This document shows, piece by piece, positions 52,101 to 64,000 of a stretch of DNA of 64,000 bases. The notes beneath the pieces were generated by a model. That model was not told the origin of the DNA and made no database searches. It worked only from the letters and a program-made list of their open reading frames with translations. The translations under genes and the position numbers were made by a program. Position 1 is the first letter of the stretch, and each line of letters opens with the position of its first letter. This stretch comes from Microplitis mediator (taxonomy: Eukaryota > Arthropoda > Insecta > Hymenoptera > Braconidae). The DNA lies in NCBI RefSeq assembly GCF_029852145.1, contig NC_079973.1, positions 25,500,422 through 25,564,421 on the forward strand, given 5' to 3'.

Positions 52101-53734
52101 AAAGGACCTGAAGAATAAGAAAACTAAGAATCACGTGAACATCATTGACGTTGTCGTGCTGGGATTGTCCTGCAGCCTGCAGCCAGTCTTCCAAAAGTTT
52201 CTCTTCGACCAGCAACTAACGACTGAGTCCTTAGCACTGACAAGTCACCCACCTTTTTATGCTCTTCTTTGTCTTTTTTCTACCCGCGGCACTCATTAAG
52301 ACGGACAAAGCTTTGCTCTCCTACTCATTTTTTTCACTCGATGGCAAAGAGAGTGCTTGAAGATGAGTCCACGGGTCCAGTCAAGTAATTCTTGTTTAAA
52401 AGAAAAACACGTACAAGAAGAGAAAGAGGAAGAGGAAGAGGAAGAGGCTGAGGAAGAATCTAAAAAAATAATGTCGAGAGACTGAGAAAACAAGAAAATA
52501 AAAAAAATAATAAGTCAATAGAAATGACTTTGTCGTTTTTACAGTTCGACGAAAAATCTCTCCTTTGACACTCCCAGCAGTTAACAAAAAAAGAGTAGAA
52601 GGAGAAAATAAAAATAAGTGTAGATTTTTCCCGCTGGCAATAAAGAAGTGTAAATACAAGGTCAGCTAATTCTCGTCGCCAAATTACTTGCTTAAATTGG
52701 TGATACTTGTGCGACCGGTTAAATGCTCTTTTTTTTCTCATACACCAGCAACCGACCCTAACTACTCTCTTTTTCACCTTGAACATCGTCGCACAGATAA
52801 CAATCTCAAACTCGGTGTAAAAAAAAGTGTCGAACCAACGCCGTCTGGCAACACTAGAATTACCAATAATCGTCCCGATCTTTTTTTTTCGCTCCACTCC
52901 TACTCCAACTCCTTTTTCTCCATCTCTCGCTAATGCTACTTGTGCTCTTTTTCACAACGTCAGGGCTTTTCATTTGTCAATAAGAGCGAGCAAAAAAAGG
53001 AACAAGAAGATCCCCGCAAAAAAACAATTTCCACAAAAGTTAATTCTATTATCAAATTCCTGCGGCACATAAAAAAAAAGTAAAAAGAAAGAGAATTGAA
53101 GGAGAGAAAATTTGACAATTAAGCTTAAAACTGAACCACACGGTTTGTGAATTAGCAATCGTTTACAGCGTTCTTGAGTTTTTTTTAAACTTTTCCAGCC
53201 ATCAGCCTTCACTTTACGACACACTCTAAACCACTTTCTTAGCTCTCTTATTTTTAAAAACTTTTTTCTTTTTCTCTTTTCTCCGTTTTACAACATCTAC
53301 ACTTGGCTATATACTTTTATGACATATAAAGGTCAACAAGTTTACCGTGGTATCAAATTCAATAGACTTGTATTCACTCCAACAATAGTATTATCTGAAA
53401 ATAAAATAGATAATTCAACTCGTCTTGCTCTTACTCTTGCTCTGGATAAGAATATTTATCAAATCATGACCGTAAAAATAAATTCAAGTACGGCAATACG
53501 GCGGTAAAAAAATGAATAAAATAAAGTGTAGAGTGTAGATAAAAAATAAAATTGGTTTGCTGGCGGAAAAAAGCAAAGAAAAGGTGAAAAGGTGTTGATG
53601 AATATAACAATGTCATGTATGCTCCTATCACATACAGCTATAAAGCATATCAGAGAGTATATAGCGCACGAAATATGTCGGGAATGTATATCGTATATGT
53701 GTAATATGCTGACACATACTGTGGATGTTTAAAT
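49187..53734. other. Non-coding sequence
   Basis: No gene is supported. Purine-rich plus strand around 52370-52460 and T-rich sequence around 53180-53290 leave several overlapping frames open. (TA)n at about 50105-50128 and 50217-50240. Confidence 0.55.
52426..52449. repeat. (GAGGAA)n hexanucleotide tract
   Basis: Three and a half GAGGAA units inside a longer purine-only run. Confidence 0.85.
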
Positions 53735-54128
53735 TTATATAGTTCTCTCTTTCTCCGGAGTCGCTCTGCTCACGTATTCGCGACAAGGGGTGAAAGGTGG
53801 CAGTTGAACGAGCGAGCGAGAGCGCGGGGGTAAAGAGAGTGAGCCGGAACCAGAACTAGGGTGAAGGTGGAGGTGAAGGGGGTGCTGGCAGTGCCAGTGG
53901 AAGAGGGTGACGCATAGATGAGAGGCAGAGAGAGTGCGCCGGAAATCCATGCAACAGGTGGCGCCGACGGGCTTTGGTACAGTTTGGTTTGCGGTTTTCA
54001 GAGACGGGAGAAAGAGAGTAAATGCACCAGTACAGGGAATGTTTAAGGTGCAACAAAGCCAGAGAAGTTGCTTTTCTTTACATTCGTTCCTTGGTCCGAT
54101 TCACTCAGTGTCCGATTTACGGAACTAA
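53735..54128. other. GC-richer, purine-skewed island
   Basis: From about 53740 to 54000 the plus strand is G/A-rich (GGTGGAGGTGAAGGGGGTG) and much less AT-rich than the flanks. An ATG frame on the minus strand (53950-53735) and one on the plus strand (53949-54128) both stay open. Each is about 60-71 codons with no recognised motif. The island could be a promoter or UTR; I cannot choose. Confidence 0.35.
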
Positions 54129-57100
54129 AATAACGCCGAGTTAAGCCCGAGGTTGATTTCTCTAATTTGAAGCTGTTTAATTTTACAATCAACGCGTGTT
54201 TCTTTTGTTGGCACAAATTAACCGTTTACTCCTTTGTGTCTCGCACTTACACAACGCTCGCTTATTTATTTATATTCATATTTATATTTATAATCTTCGT
54301 ATATAATATAATGATAATAAGAGGCGAATGGGGCCGGAGAATAAATATATATATAAGTTATTATTCAAATGGCACTTAAAGTTTGTGAATTTCAAACGGT
54401 TAATTATGTTAATGCCAGTTAATAAGCATTTTATAAACATTATTATTACATATATACACAATATAATAATGAGACTTTGTATTCAGCGGACCGATCTGCC
54501 AGAGAGAGATTTTTTTGTTGTTTAAAGTTAGATAGCTGATATAAATTCTCAGCGGATAAAATAGAAGAAAGATGTTGAGGATAATCCCGAGTCTAACTTT
54601 TTAAATTTTTTCAACAAGAATAAAGATTACGAGTGAGCGAGTGGACTGGGAATGGAGAGTAAGAGAGAAAAAGAGGAGCATGCGCTAGGCGACATTTTAT
54701 AATATTGCACTAACCCTTGAGATTTGTCATATTTTTTTTATGTTTATTTCGTGTCTCAAGAGTCTAGCTCGCTTTCTATTCGCTTCCGACTCGCGATACA
54801 CGCTCGTCCTTTTCCTTCAGGATTTAATAAGAAGAGAAAGATACGATTATAAAGAAAACTCGGCTCGTTTACCGTCAAGACGATCGTTAGAATTTAAAAC
54901 GCATTTCAAAGGCCCCAGAGTTTTAAGCCTCGATCGAACTCAATGAGAATAATTCACACGCTTCCTTTTTCCCATTCGCCATTACCGTTTTCCTTTTCTC
55001 TCACCCTATTTTTTATTATTTCCCACTCACGATCTCCTTAAATCGACTCGTTTCAGGGAGATATACTTAGTCTTTGAGAGATTATCCAGTCCCTCGAGAA
55101 TTTTCCGCGGATATAAAAGAGACGATGAGATTCTGAACGACAGACTCAGCTCCTCTTGGCTAAACTTTTCTTTTTACTTGCGGGTTTCTTGTGCTGTGCC
55201 GGAACTACAATCAAAGATTACGAATGAAAAATTCTAACCACGGGAATAGATAAGTATCCGAGCGTAGTCTAGTCTTTATTCTTTATTTCTGATTCCTTAT
55301 TCTCTATCCTGGATCCTCTAATGACCGAGTGAGGAGAATCCGAGAAAATAGATGTTGTAAGAGTCGAGCAAGTGTGTATAGACGAGTTGGAAGCGCGATC
55401 GTGCAAATAATAAAAAAAATATAAGGAGAAGATAAATAAGATTGTAAAGCGACTTAGCTGATGTAGTTGCTCGTAAATCTTTTTATCCATCAGGTCAATG
55501 ACTGACCTTTATCTCCCATCTGTAATACACTTTTTTATTTTTATTTAACATCTTATAAGACTCTAATACTATCAAAACAACTTAATTGCGATCGGAATAA
55601 ACGATGCCCTCAATTAATTACTATTTAAAATGGTTAACAATTAAAATAAATGATAATTTTATTGTCTGCGGCGTGCATTTGTGTGCATAAATATAATAAA
55701 GCGGTTGTCTTTTTATAAAACCTGAATAAAATTGTTGTTACCGGTCTCATTACTCATTACATACTTCTCTTTTTTATAGTAGGCGGTGTTTATATTGCTG
55801 CGAGTAAGCTCCTCACGGCTACACAATTTCACCGAAAGGCCTCATACTCATCATCACGATTACCCGAGCCATTTAAAAGAGTGTATAGTCATACTCTGTC
55901 CGTATGTTTGTATGATTGTATGTTTGTATGTGTGCATAAATGTACATGAGTGTAATGTACTACCTGATTTAACTCGTCTTGCAGTACCGTGCGAAATACA
56001 GAGGAAATGGCGCTCTTGTGGAAAAAATAAGAATAATAAAGACGACGAAGAACAAGTATAAAGAAACAGAAAACAATGAGGGAGAGCGTGGGACAGTAAG
56101 CAGTGCGTGTGTTCCATCGTGAAAAATTTCCAACACGGGGAATAATCATACGCGATTGTACCTTCAGCGAGTGTCAAAGATCTAGACGCATGGGTTTTTT
56201 GTTCTCTTTGTCTTACTGAAGAAAAAAGTATAATAATAATGATGATAAAATATATTTAATATATATATAGAAAGAAGAGAAAGAGAGAGAATTAATTTAA
56301 AATTGCTTTTGTTAAAAAAAAAGAACTCGGTGGTATAAAAAGTTTATGATCAGAGGACAATTTAAAATTTTTTACGAAAATTGCTTACCGTCAAGTTTAA
56401 GGAGATGTAGAACGCCGATAAAAAAGTAACAATGATGATATAAAAGAGAATAAAATATAAGGCTGTAAAAATCTAAAGTTTGAGTGTAGATAATACGGAC
56501 ATGTCTATTTTACGCAGATTCTCTTCATTCTGAATGAAAAGCGCGAAGAAATAAAAATATATCATGTATGCATAAATATATATGTATATCATGGGATGCG
56601 AGAATACACAAAGAATAAGAACATTTTATCAAGTTAAAGCCGGAAAAGGGGAACTAGTATCTCAGTCTTATCTCCTTTCAGAATGTCTTTGATTTTACAC
56701 TCAGCTCTACTGTGTGCTGAGAGTTAAGAAGACATCATCAGACTTATTTCCCGTCTTCTATTCTATCTCAATTGCCCGGCAATTTGCTCTATTTTACTGC
56801 TATCCTCTATACTCTTTTTTCAGCTTCTGCATTTATTTGAATACAAATTTCAGCTGTTTGCGTTTCACTGCCAATCACTCTTCTACGTCAGTCTTAAAAT
56901 ATTCACGACACATATTGCTCAAGACTTTTTGTTGTAACAATAACTTATTATTATTATTATTATGAGTTATCTTTTAACGATAATTTGATTCCGTGGTATT
57001 TGTAAACATGAATGTATAATATAATTTATTAGTAGTCAATTGTTGCAACTACATGACTCAGCTTTAATCGACTGCTGTTCAAACACAGATGATTTCATTA

Positions 57101-57863
57101 TGATTACTATAATAACAATAATAATAATAATAATTATTATTATTATTATTTATACAACAAATTCTAGCGACAATTATGTGCCACATCCACTGACAATCGA
57201 AGTCTGCAAGGAAAACCTCTTCTATATTTGATGACACATTTCCATCTAGTGAATAAAATATTCCCTTATCAATAGCATCCAGCACATCAGCTAATGCATT
57301 AACCAAATAAAAGTCCAATTGTAAATAAATTAACCCCTAGTATGAATAATTTATATAATAATTAAACGGACAAATAAATAATTTATACGGATTGATCGAT
57401 AGAAAACCGACAAAACGCTCGGAAAGAAATTTTAATATTTAATGCCCATTGAATTTAATTCCGATACTGACGTTAAGTATCGAATAAAGCACTTATTGAT
57501 TAATGGAATGAATAAAAACAACGTAAATTGTCTTGGTGGGTAAGTTGATTGGATATATTATTAATTGGCAATAAGAATAAAACGATGAATATTAATTAGT
57601 TTATTGAACAGTAGAATAAAACTCAAAGGCAGGCTGTTGGCTTGAGTCTCGGTCATCGTCGTATGACCGGTCGTGCTAAATTTAGCATGATTCCCTCTTC
57701 CCCGCGGCAGACTCTGAAGAGGGAATATATAGTTAGGTATATAATATAAGAGTACGCGCGAGAATCGTTGAACCCACGATGAGAAGAGTGGTATGCACCC
57801 TTTGGCCACGTCCCAACGAGAATTCTATCCTATACTAAAGCTTATAAATATATATAGATATTA
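54129..57863. other. AT-rich non-coding sequence
   Basis: No gene is supported. GTTTGTATG-type repeats at about 55905-55930 and (TA)n patches near 56250-56270 are the only structure seen besides the palindromic AAT/ATT tract. Confidence 0.65.
57110..57151. repeat. Palindromic (ATA)n-(TTA)n microsatellite
   Basis: About 23 bases of ATA units run directly into about 18 bases of TTA units, so the two halves are complementary and can form a hairpin. Confidence 0.85.
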
Positions 57864-58496
57864 GAGTGTCTCAAAAAATCGACTTTTTTTTTTTTTCTTG
57901 AAGAACATTGAAAAATCGACAGAGTATCTCTAGACAAAGACCCTGTTAAAATATGAGACCTTAATATTAATATTTAAAAAAGTAGTGTTCTGATCGATTT
58001 TAAGAGCTTGGCATTAAAATGGAAACAACTAGAAAACAATGCAGAATTTGAAAAAAATTTATCAATGATAATTTGTAGGAAATAAAATTGTCTACAAAAA
58101 AGATCTCATGACATTTTATGATAAGTCCGATAGTTTCGCCGGAAAAGTAAAAAGATCTCGAAATTTACTCTAACTTGACTTCGAGCTCCAATAACTTTTG
58201 AACAGATGGATTTATCAAAAAATGATAAGAGACTTTTTTTGTAGAGCGTTCAATTCCCTACAAAAATATATCCTGAACTTATCAGTTCAATAAGCCATTG
58301 CCGAGGTATAAAATTCCAAAATTAAAATTTTTTTTTTCCCATGTTATTTAAATGGAAAATAGAAAATCGTGAATCGCCACCTTTAAATATTAATATTAAG
58401 GTCTCATATTTTAACAGGGTCTTTGTCTAGAGATACTCTGTCGATTTTTCAATGTTCTTCAAGAAAAAAAAAAAAAGTCGATTTTTTGAGACACTC
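57864..58496. mobile_element. 633-bp MITE with perfect 115-bp inverted termini
   Basis: The element starts GAGTGTCTCAAAAAATCGAC and ends with its reverse complement. Base by base, 57864-57978 matches the reverse complement of 58382-58496 with no difference that I can find, including a 13-base T run. TA flanks both ends (57862-57863 and 58497-58498). The interior from about 58000 is homologous to 15928-16147 of the 733-bp element and continues into the complement of that element's left part (GTCTCTTATCATTTTTTGAT). No coding capacity. Confidence 0.9.
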
Positions 58497-59055
58497 TAAT
58501 AGATATATATATAAATATATACATAAGTGGTAAAGGCACATGGACTATACGATAACCTCTGTTGACGTATTCCCCGGTTCTAGACCAAGCAGGAGCTTGA
58601 AGATCCAACACAAACGTCTTCTCTTTTTCCCTCTGGTTCCCGACATACATCGCTCTCGATTTAATCCCCCGAGCTAATGTGTGCCGTTATCAGCCACGTG
58701 ATATTAGTTTTATAGTTTCAAAGCGTTTAAGAGATTCTCTTTCACTCGTGTACGTTTTTATATTTTTTGAGTCGCCGTTGGTATGACGAAATTTTTATCA
58801 TCAAGAGGCTGCATGAAACCGCTTAATGAAAGAACTCGTTGTTTAGTTCCCCACATATTAATCTTTATCGTGCTATATTTTATTTTATTTCCATTCTTAC
58901 ACTACTTGATTATACTATTTATAATGTTTTTATCAACGCACACTGACAGTTATGAATAATTTCAGTTTTTTTATTTTATTTTCTGTTATTAGTGTGCGAG
59001 CGTTTTATTTCTTCGTTTGCTTTCTCGATTATTTTTTAACCCTGGTTGATGGTTA
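58497..59055. other. Non-coding sequence between two MITEs
   Basis: No gene or further repeat is recognised; (TA)n-like sequence directly follows the preceding element. Confidence 0.65.
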
Positions 59056-59535
59056 CCCGAGTCAAAAAACAAATTCTAGTTTAGTCCTCAAAAACCTCTT
59101 TCATTTGCCGCCCAAACAGTAACTGTACTTTAGTGCTCAAAATCCTCAATGAGAACTATGAGGTGTAAATGCGAATAATTTATCGATTTTAAATTATAAC
59201 TAAGACCTCAAAATCTTCAACAATTGAAAGTTATACTTCGGATTTTGAAAAATTTTCGATAGAGAAAGGGACGAGAGAGAATACGTCGAATGAGACTTTT
59301 GAGGTTCAAATGCGGATAAAATTATTCCTGTATGTTTTGAGTATTTTGAGGCTCTAATCCAGATTATGTTATTCCAGTTTAGTCCTAAAAGTGGTAAAAT
59401 TGGTCGTAATCACTACTTTGAGGACTAAATTGGGATAACTTTCTATACTGTTGTCAATGTTCAAATTCTAAACTGATGCTCAAAAGCCTCATTGAGAACT
59501 TTGAGACTTAAATCCGAATTGTTTTTTGACTCGGG
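59056..59535. mobile_element. 480-bp MITE, CCCGAGTCAAAAAACAA termini
   Basis: The left end is CCCGAGTCAAAAAACAAATT. The right end, read inward, is CCCGAGTCAAAAAACAATTC, and similarity continues (TTTAGTCCTCAAA against TTTAAGTCTCAAAG). TA flanks both ends (59054-59055 and 59536-59537). The interior repeats words related to TTTAGTCCTCAAA and TTTGAGGACTAAA in both orientations (59080, 59125, 59281, 59410, 59480), so it is a degenerate multi-unit foldback. No coding capacity. Confidence 0.8.
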
Positions 59536-62500
59536 TATTAAAAATATGTGGAGGTATATATATTTATATGGATTTATAGAACGTAGAGAAAGTCAAGGTA
59601 TGAAAAGAAATCAAGGATTGCGGATGAAAAATTGGCTTAAATGATTCAGTAGATGAAAGGATTTCGGGTTATATAACCGTATAATGGGCGGTTGGTTCTA
59701 ATCCCGCGATAATTGAAGGACCATGATATACGCGTGTGAGTGAATGGCCATTAGCGGAGGCTTCAGGTTTTGGTTGATGATAACGATGCCTCGTCATTGC
59801 CTAACGATCCTAACGAGATGCCGGGTTTTCATATTACGAATATTTCCTACCATCTATATTTCACGCCCTACATAAACCATAACATACTTATATATATATA
59901 GACACTGACATTGGTAAATTATTTTTTAAAACCTTCACACGCGCGAAATAATTGATTTATTTATTTTTTTCCACAAAAAGTTTTAATTCATTAAGTCAAA
60001 ATATTTTTTTGTATTTCTTGTAATAATTAATGTATAATTTATAGACAGTAAATTAATTTATATTGAGGTCCATAAAAATTCAGCAGCTTAAATTTCTTGA
60101 AAAATTATTTTCAACTTCTAAAAGTTTTAATCTATGTATGACTTTAAATTTTATGTTTATTAAATAAAATCTCTAGCACTTTAAAAAAGTTTTTCCTTTT
60201 TACTTGTAGTACTTTAGTGAACTTTAATTTTATTAAAACCGTTTAAAAAAATTATTTCATGATTTTTGGACAAAGTGAAGTTATTTTTAAAATTGAGAAA
60301 ATTGTTATTCAAAAATACTTTTAATAGGGGATAATTTTGTTAATTTTCTAGCAAAAAATAAATTAAATTTTAATGGAAGGCGATGATCAAATAATGAGTT
60401 TAGCTTAATGATTTTCTGAGTAGCGACAAATTAACGTATTGTTAATTAATAAAACAAAATTTTTGCTGAGAAAGCCGTGGGATGTATGACGAAACTTTAG
60501 CTGTGTGAGCATAAATAAATGAGGATAAATCTCACGAGAGAATTATTGTAGTACAATTAGCAGAAATAATTCGACATTGTTAACCTCGTCACAAAGTTTC
60601 CACGAATATCTGCATTTAATTTAATAAAATTTCCCAAGAGATGAAAGCTCTAATTGGGCTACATCTGAAGAAAAAATTAACATGATCGCATTACAGGACA
60701 CAATTTTCCATCTAAGCAGGTGGAAAAAATAAAATCTAAATACATTAAAATATCACAACTGAACCAAGTAGGTCAGTAAGAAATTGTAAAAGCTAACGAG
60801 TACGATTTGTTGATTTAACCCGAGCAATTTCGTGTATTATTTCAACCGTATTTAAGATCGTTTCCAATTAGTTGGGCGCCACATTTTCTCATCCGCACGG
60901 TAGCACTAGTGCAGCGCAATATAATAGTACACATAGATACACCAAGATGAGGTACACAAACCTACTCGTTAACCTTATCTTAGTTTCGCATTCAGCCGGA
61001 TTGTCGGAGTAACTTCGCCTTGAGATAACCAGGAGCAAAAGAGAACCACGGGACAAACAATCCTTGGCCAATCTCTTTCGTTTGTTTCGCTTCTTTCATT
61101 ATTTATTTTTATTTTTTATCCAACTATTTTCAGTTATTTCTAGTCGGTAGTTTCATTGTCCAACCGATTTACTCGGCTTCCTTCCTTCCTTCCTTGCTCA
61201 GTCCAGTGGGATCGCGAAAAAACTCCATATAATGTTTCTTGGCTTTCGCGACAAATTATTCCCGCCTGGCATATAATAAATGTCCAGAGAGTTTTATTTA
61301 TTTTCCCGGCTATTTGTACCAAAAACTTTGGTATTAATATTTTTCCCTTAGCTTCCTGGATGATAATGCAATGATAATAATAATTATTATTATAATTATT
61401 GTTGTTATAATTACGACAATAATTATGATAATAAAAAATAAAATAACGGGTATTTAAAAAAATTAATTTTTTAATTACATTTACATAAAGGCCCGTAATG
61501 TATGCAGATCATTTTGAATGCTTTTGTTAAGTTTTCGGCAAAATAATTTAATTTGCTGGTATAGTTTGTATGTATGTATTATTATTTAGATATATGTACA
61601 TTGTGCGACTTTGAAAGGGAGGAGATACAGGATTATAATGAAAGACAAAGGAAAGAGTCACGGGAAATTTCAATTCAATGGAATTGTCATGCAAGAGATC
61701 ACACTTCCGTTCTGATGATTCTGATATTTGATTTACGGTATTGAATTTAAGGGAATATTCAGATTATTCCACTTACATAAACTTGTAGACTATATTCTCG
61801 GTAGTAAGGGACATAAGTATGTATGTAAATTTAACATAAATCAAAACAATATCCCTGAGGATAACAAATTTATTGAAAATTTATATTTTTCTTAGATTAT
61901 TTTTATTTTCGATATCTTGTTATTTTATTTTTATTCTAGCTTCTGCTATTACTTTGATACTTTATATCGGGTCTATTGTCATCTAGATCAAACTCTAAGT
62001 ACTGCTGAAATGATGAAGACATTTCTACAAAGAGCCAATATACCTTACAATAAAATATCAATTGTGTACGGGAGTAGATTTCATTTTCAACGTCGAGAGT
62101 TGGAATCGAATGGAATAAAAATAAAACTCCTGTGTATCTAATATCTCTATATCTATATATAAAAAACAATAATAATAATAAGACGTTATCACAGTGAGCA
62201 CAAAAGTGAAGACTTATTTATAAACACTGTGTTCGTATTCCATATTTACTTTCCGCAAGTTTTTAACATAATATTTATTACTTTACAAACAGTAAGACGC
62301 TTTTTGTAATACAAAAAAAAAAAAAAAAAAACACGCAAAGTACAAGTAAATAAAATTTCAAAGACAATGGAACAAACAAAATAAAATACAAAGGAGTCAA
62401 TATCTGAGGTTGACCTTGGCAAAGACTACTATTTAAATGACAAAAAAAAATGTAGTCACGATTGACGTAAATCGTTAAGTACCGAGTAAGTCGTGATCGG

Positions 62501-62599
62501 AGTGAAGAATATAAAAAAGCTTGAGGAATAATTTTCACCTCTTCTGACACGAGAGTCAGACTTACACGGGGACAAAAGAGGTCACGAACCGGCATCACG
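59536..62599. other. AT-rich non-coding sequence
   Basis: No gene is supported. Contains a (CTTC)n tract at 61177-61195 and a palindromic AAT/ATT region at about 61372-61432. Confidence 0.65.
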
Positions 62600-63205
62600 A
62601 CATTCTAAAACACGTCTTATCGAGTGGGGGCCTGGTTGTAGTTGGGCCAGACAATGGCGTCAGGGGCCAGCCGGTTCTTGACACGCGGCGTATACCGCGA
62701 GGCTGCCAACCAAACGAGCAAGTATACAACCAACGCAAAGCCAACCAGGCAAACAACCAAGTTGAGTTGAGTGGAGTGGAGTGAAGTAAAAGCCGTGAGC
62801 TAAGAGCAGAGCTGAGCGATCAAACCGGACCCCGTAAAAGTACTCAGAGGTCCATATGCAGCGTTGCCAAGTCCCCGCGACTCTCTCGCTTAGGATACCT
62901 CCGCTTCGACTTGAGTTCGCTTTCCAGGTAGTATAGCCTACACAGTTCACCACACGATGTTACAGAGCCTGTAGAATAAACTACAGTGTATGTAGACGTA
63001 ATTCCTCAGCTTCCTCCGTCTCCTCTGCTCAGGTATTCCCGGTTGCACAGACGGGGACCAGCGTTGCCGCTCATCTTATTTGCCTCGATGAGATAGGGAC
63101 CATCTGCCTCTGAGGCCCTCGGGGCTTTGAATCTTTGATGGCTCGCGTGACTCGGCAGCTATGCCTGCTGAGAGCTATCCTCTCTTTTTATCTCCATCTC
63201 TTATG
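62600..63205. other. GC-richer island near the window end
   Basis: Composition is clearly less AT-rich than most of the window. A GAGTT/GAGTG pentamer tract lies at 62761-62787. A minus-strand frame (62953-62660) is open but has no ATG. The island could hold a promoter, UTR or conserved non-coding element; nothing in the sequence decides. Confidence 0.35.
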
Positions 63206-63544
63206 TTACTTCGCTGCAGTATAGTCAGCTAGATGCAATATGCACAACAAATCGCATGTAGTCAAAGAAATAAAGGCATCAGCGAGTGCAACAACTTTGT
63301 GGCCAAGAAAATGAAATTCTAGTCTTACGTCCAGAGTAAAAGGATAAACCAAGAGAGACTTTAGTCTCCGAGGGACGGAAAGAAAATTGCCATCTAACTC
63401 GCCATCATGCGAAATCGCTGGTGTACTGAGTCCGACCACCAAGAAACAACCAGGCGTAGATATAAGTGTGTTCAAGTAACATATGTCGAGACATGAGAGA
63501 AAATCGGCGTATCGAGGGAGTTGGAAAAAAACAAATATCCTGTA
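63206..63544 (-). other. Exon-like open frame of 112 codons without ATG
   Basis: A minus-strand frame is open from just after a TAA at 63547 to TAA at 63208-63206, with varied codons. It reads for example TPAISHDGELDGNFLSVPRR and later ADAFISLTTCDLLCILHLAD. TTGCTCTGGTAATACAG (63556-63540) at its upstream edge could be a 3' splice site, making this a terminal exon of about 110 codons. No ATG and no recognised family. One stop-to-stop frame of this length is roughly what chance gives for this window. Confidence 0.22.
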
Positions 63545-64000
63545 TTACCAGAGCAATATAAACCCTTTTTTATTTTCTATATAAATAAATTACTTAATTA
63601 TAGAGCAAATGTTTCAAAGAATAATAGCTTGGAAAAAATGTGAAGCTGTTTTGAAGAGAGAATCGTTTTTCATTTAATTATAAAGACAAGCTTTGATAAT
63701 TAATTAAAATATTTAGTAAAATATGTAATTAAAACAGTAGGTTATTTTCTAAGAGTTTAATCTGTTGTATCTTTTGTCACCTAAATAAGCAAATAATGAA
63801 CAGCACGAGCGAAATTAATTACTTCTCAGTTCTTAACTGTAATTTACAGTACATAATTTTCAACGAGTTTCCTTGCCTTTGATAATGGATGTGTTTGTTG
63901 TGTATTTTATAATGGGGAGTGTTTGTAACATTTGTAATAGCTGTTTTCTCAATATTTGCGAACAAAGAGAATTAACGATTGAAAACTTTTAAAATATATA
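63545..64000. other. AT-rich non-coding sequence
   Basis: No gene or repeat is recognised up to the window edge. Confidence 0.6.

Noticed and set aside
62660..62953. 97-codon minus-strand frame
   Set aside because: No ATG anywhere in it and no splice evidence; part of it translates a pentamer repeat.

Overview
The window is AT-rich eukaryotic DNA that is almost entirely non-coding. It carries dense microsatellites, many runs of (TA)n and (AAT)n, and at least nine short non-autonomous DNA-transposon copies, most bounded by TA dinucleotides. I see no bacterial-type gene packing, operons, rRNA, tRNA or CRISPR. The style (AT-rich, TA-flanked MITEs, recurring hexanucleotide tracts, one protein of a type I associate with invertebrate repeat-rich genomes) fits an insect, and a hymenopteran parasitoid is my best guess. 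That species-level guess is inference.

The only protein gene I can support with confidence is on the minus strand at 5929-4922. It is a 335-codon, uninterrupted, ATG-initiated frame whose protein is an internal tandem duplication. Each half has the same landmarks in the same order: a β-strand pair, a YGI box, an IYV-K strand, and a C-P-(Y/F)-H...C box. I read this as a doubled, catalytically degraded RNase H-fold / DEDDh-exonuclease-like domain. AATAAA signals lie just beyond its stop.

The transposon-like elements are as follows. A CACTGT family is at 24065-24564, with a single-end relic at 2862-2990 and a related copy at 3156-3372. G-rich-ended elements are at 6087-6601 and 19278-19748. A CACC...GGTG element is at 7536-7846. 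A pair of TA-flanked GRGTGTYTCA elements is at 15528-16260 and 57864-58496; they share their interior but differ in architecture. A 141-bp foldback at 19135-19275 abuts the 19278 element and shares one TA with it. A CCCGAGTC element is at 59056-59535.

The rest is intergenic or intronic sequence. Several islands of higher GC contain exon-like open frames (11.6, 33.4, 37.1, 43.7, 49.0 and 63.3 kb) and possible first exons (10.5 and 26.4 kb). I list them at low confidence because frames of that length are expected by chance in 64 kb. Strongly pyrimidine/purine-skewed blocks (27.1-27.6, 40.9-41.8, 48.7-49.2, 52.3-52.6 and 53.7-53.9 kb) also create overlapping open frames without coding meaning. 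No pathway or gene cluster can be reconstructed here. The notable items are the doubled exonuclease-like protein and the well-bounded MITE set.
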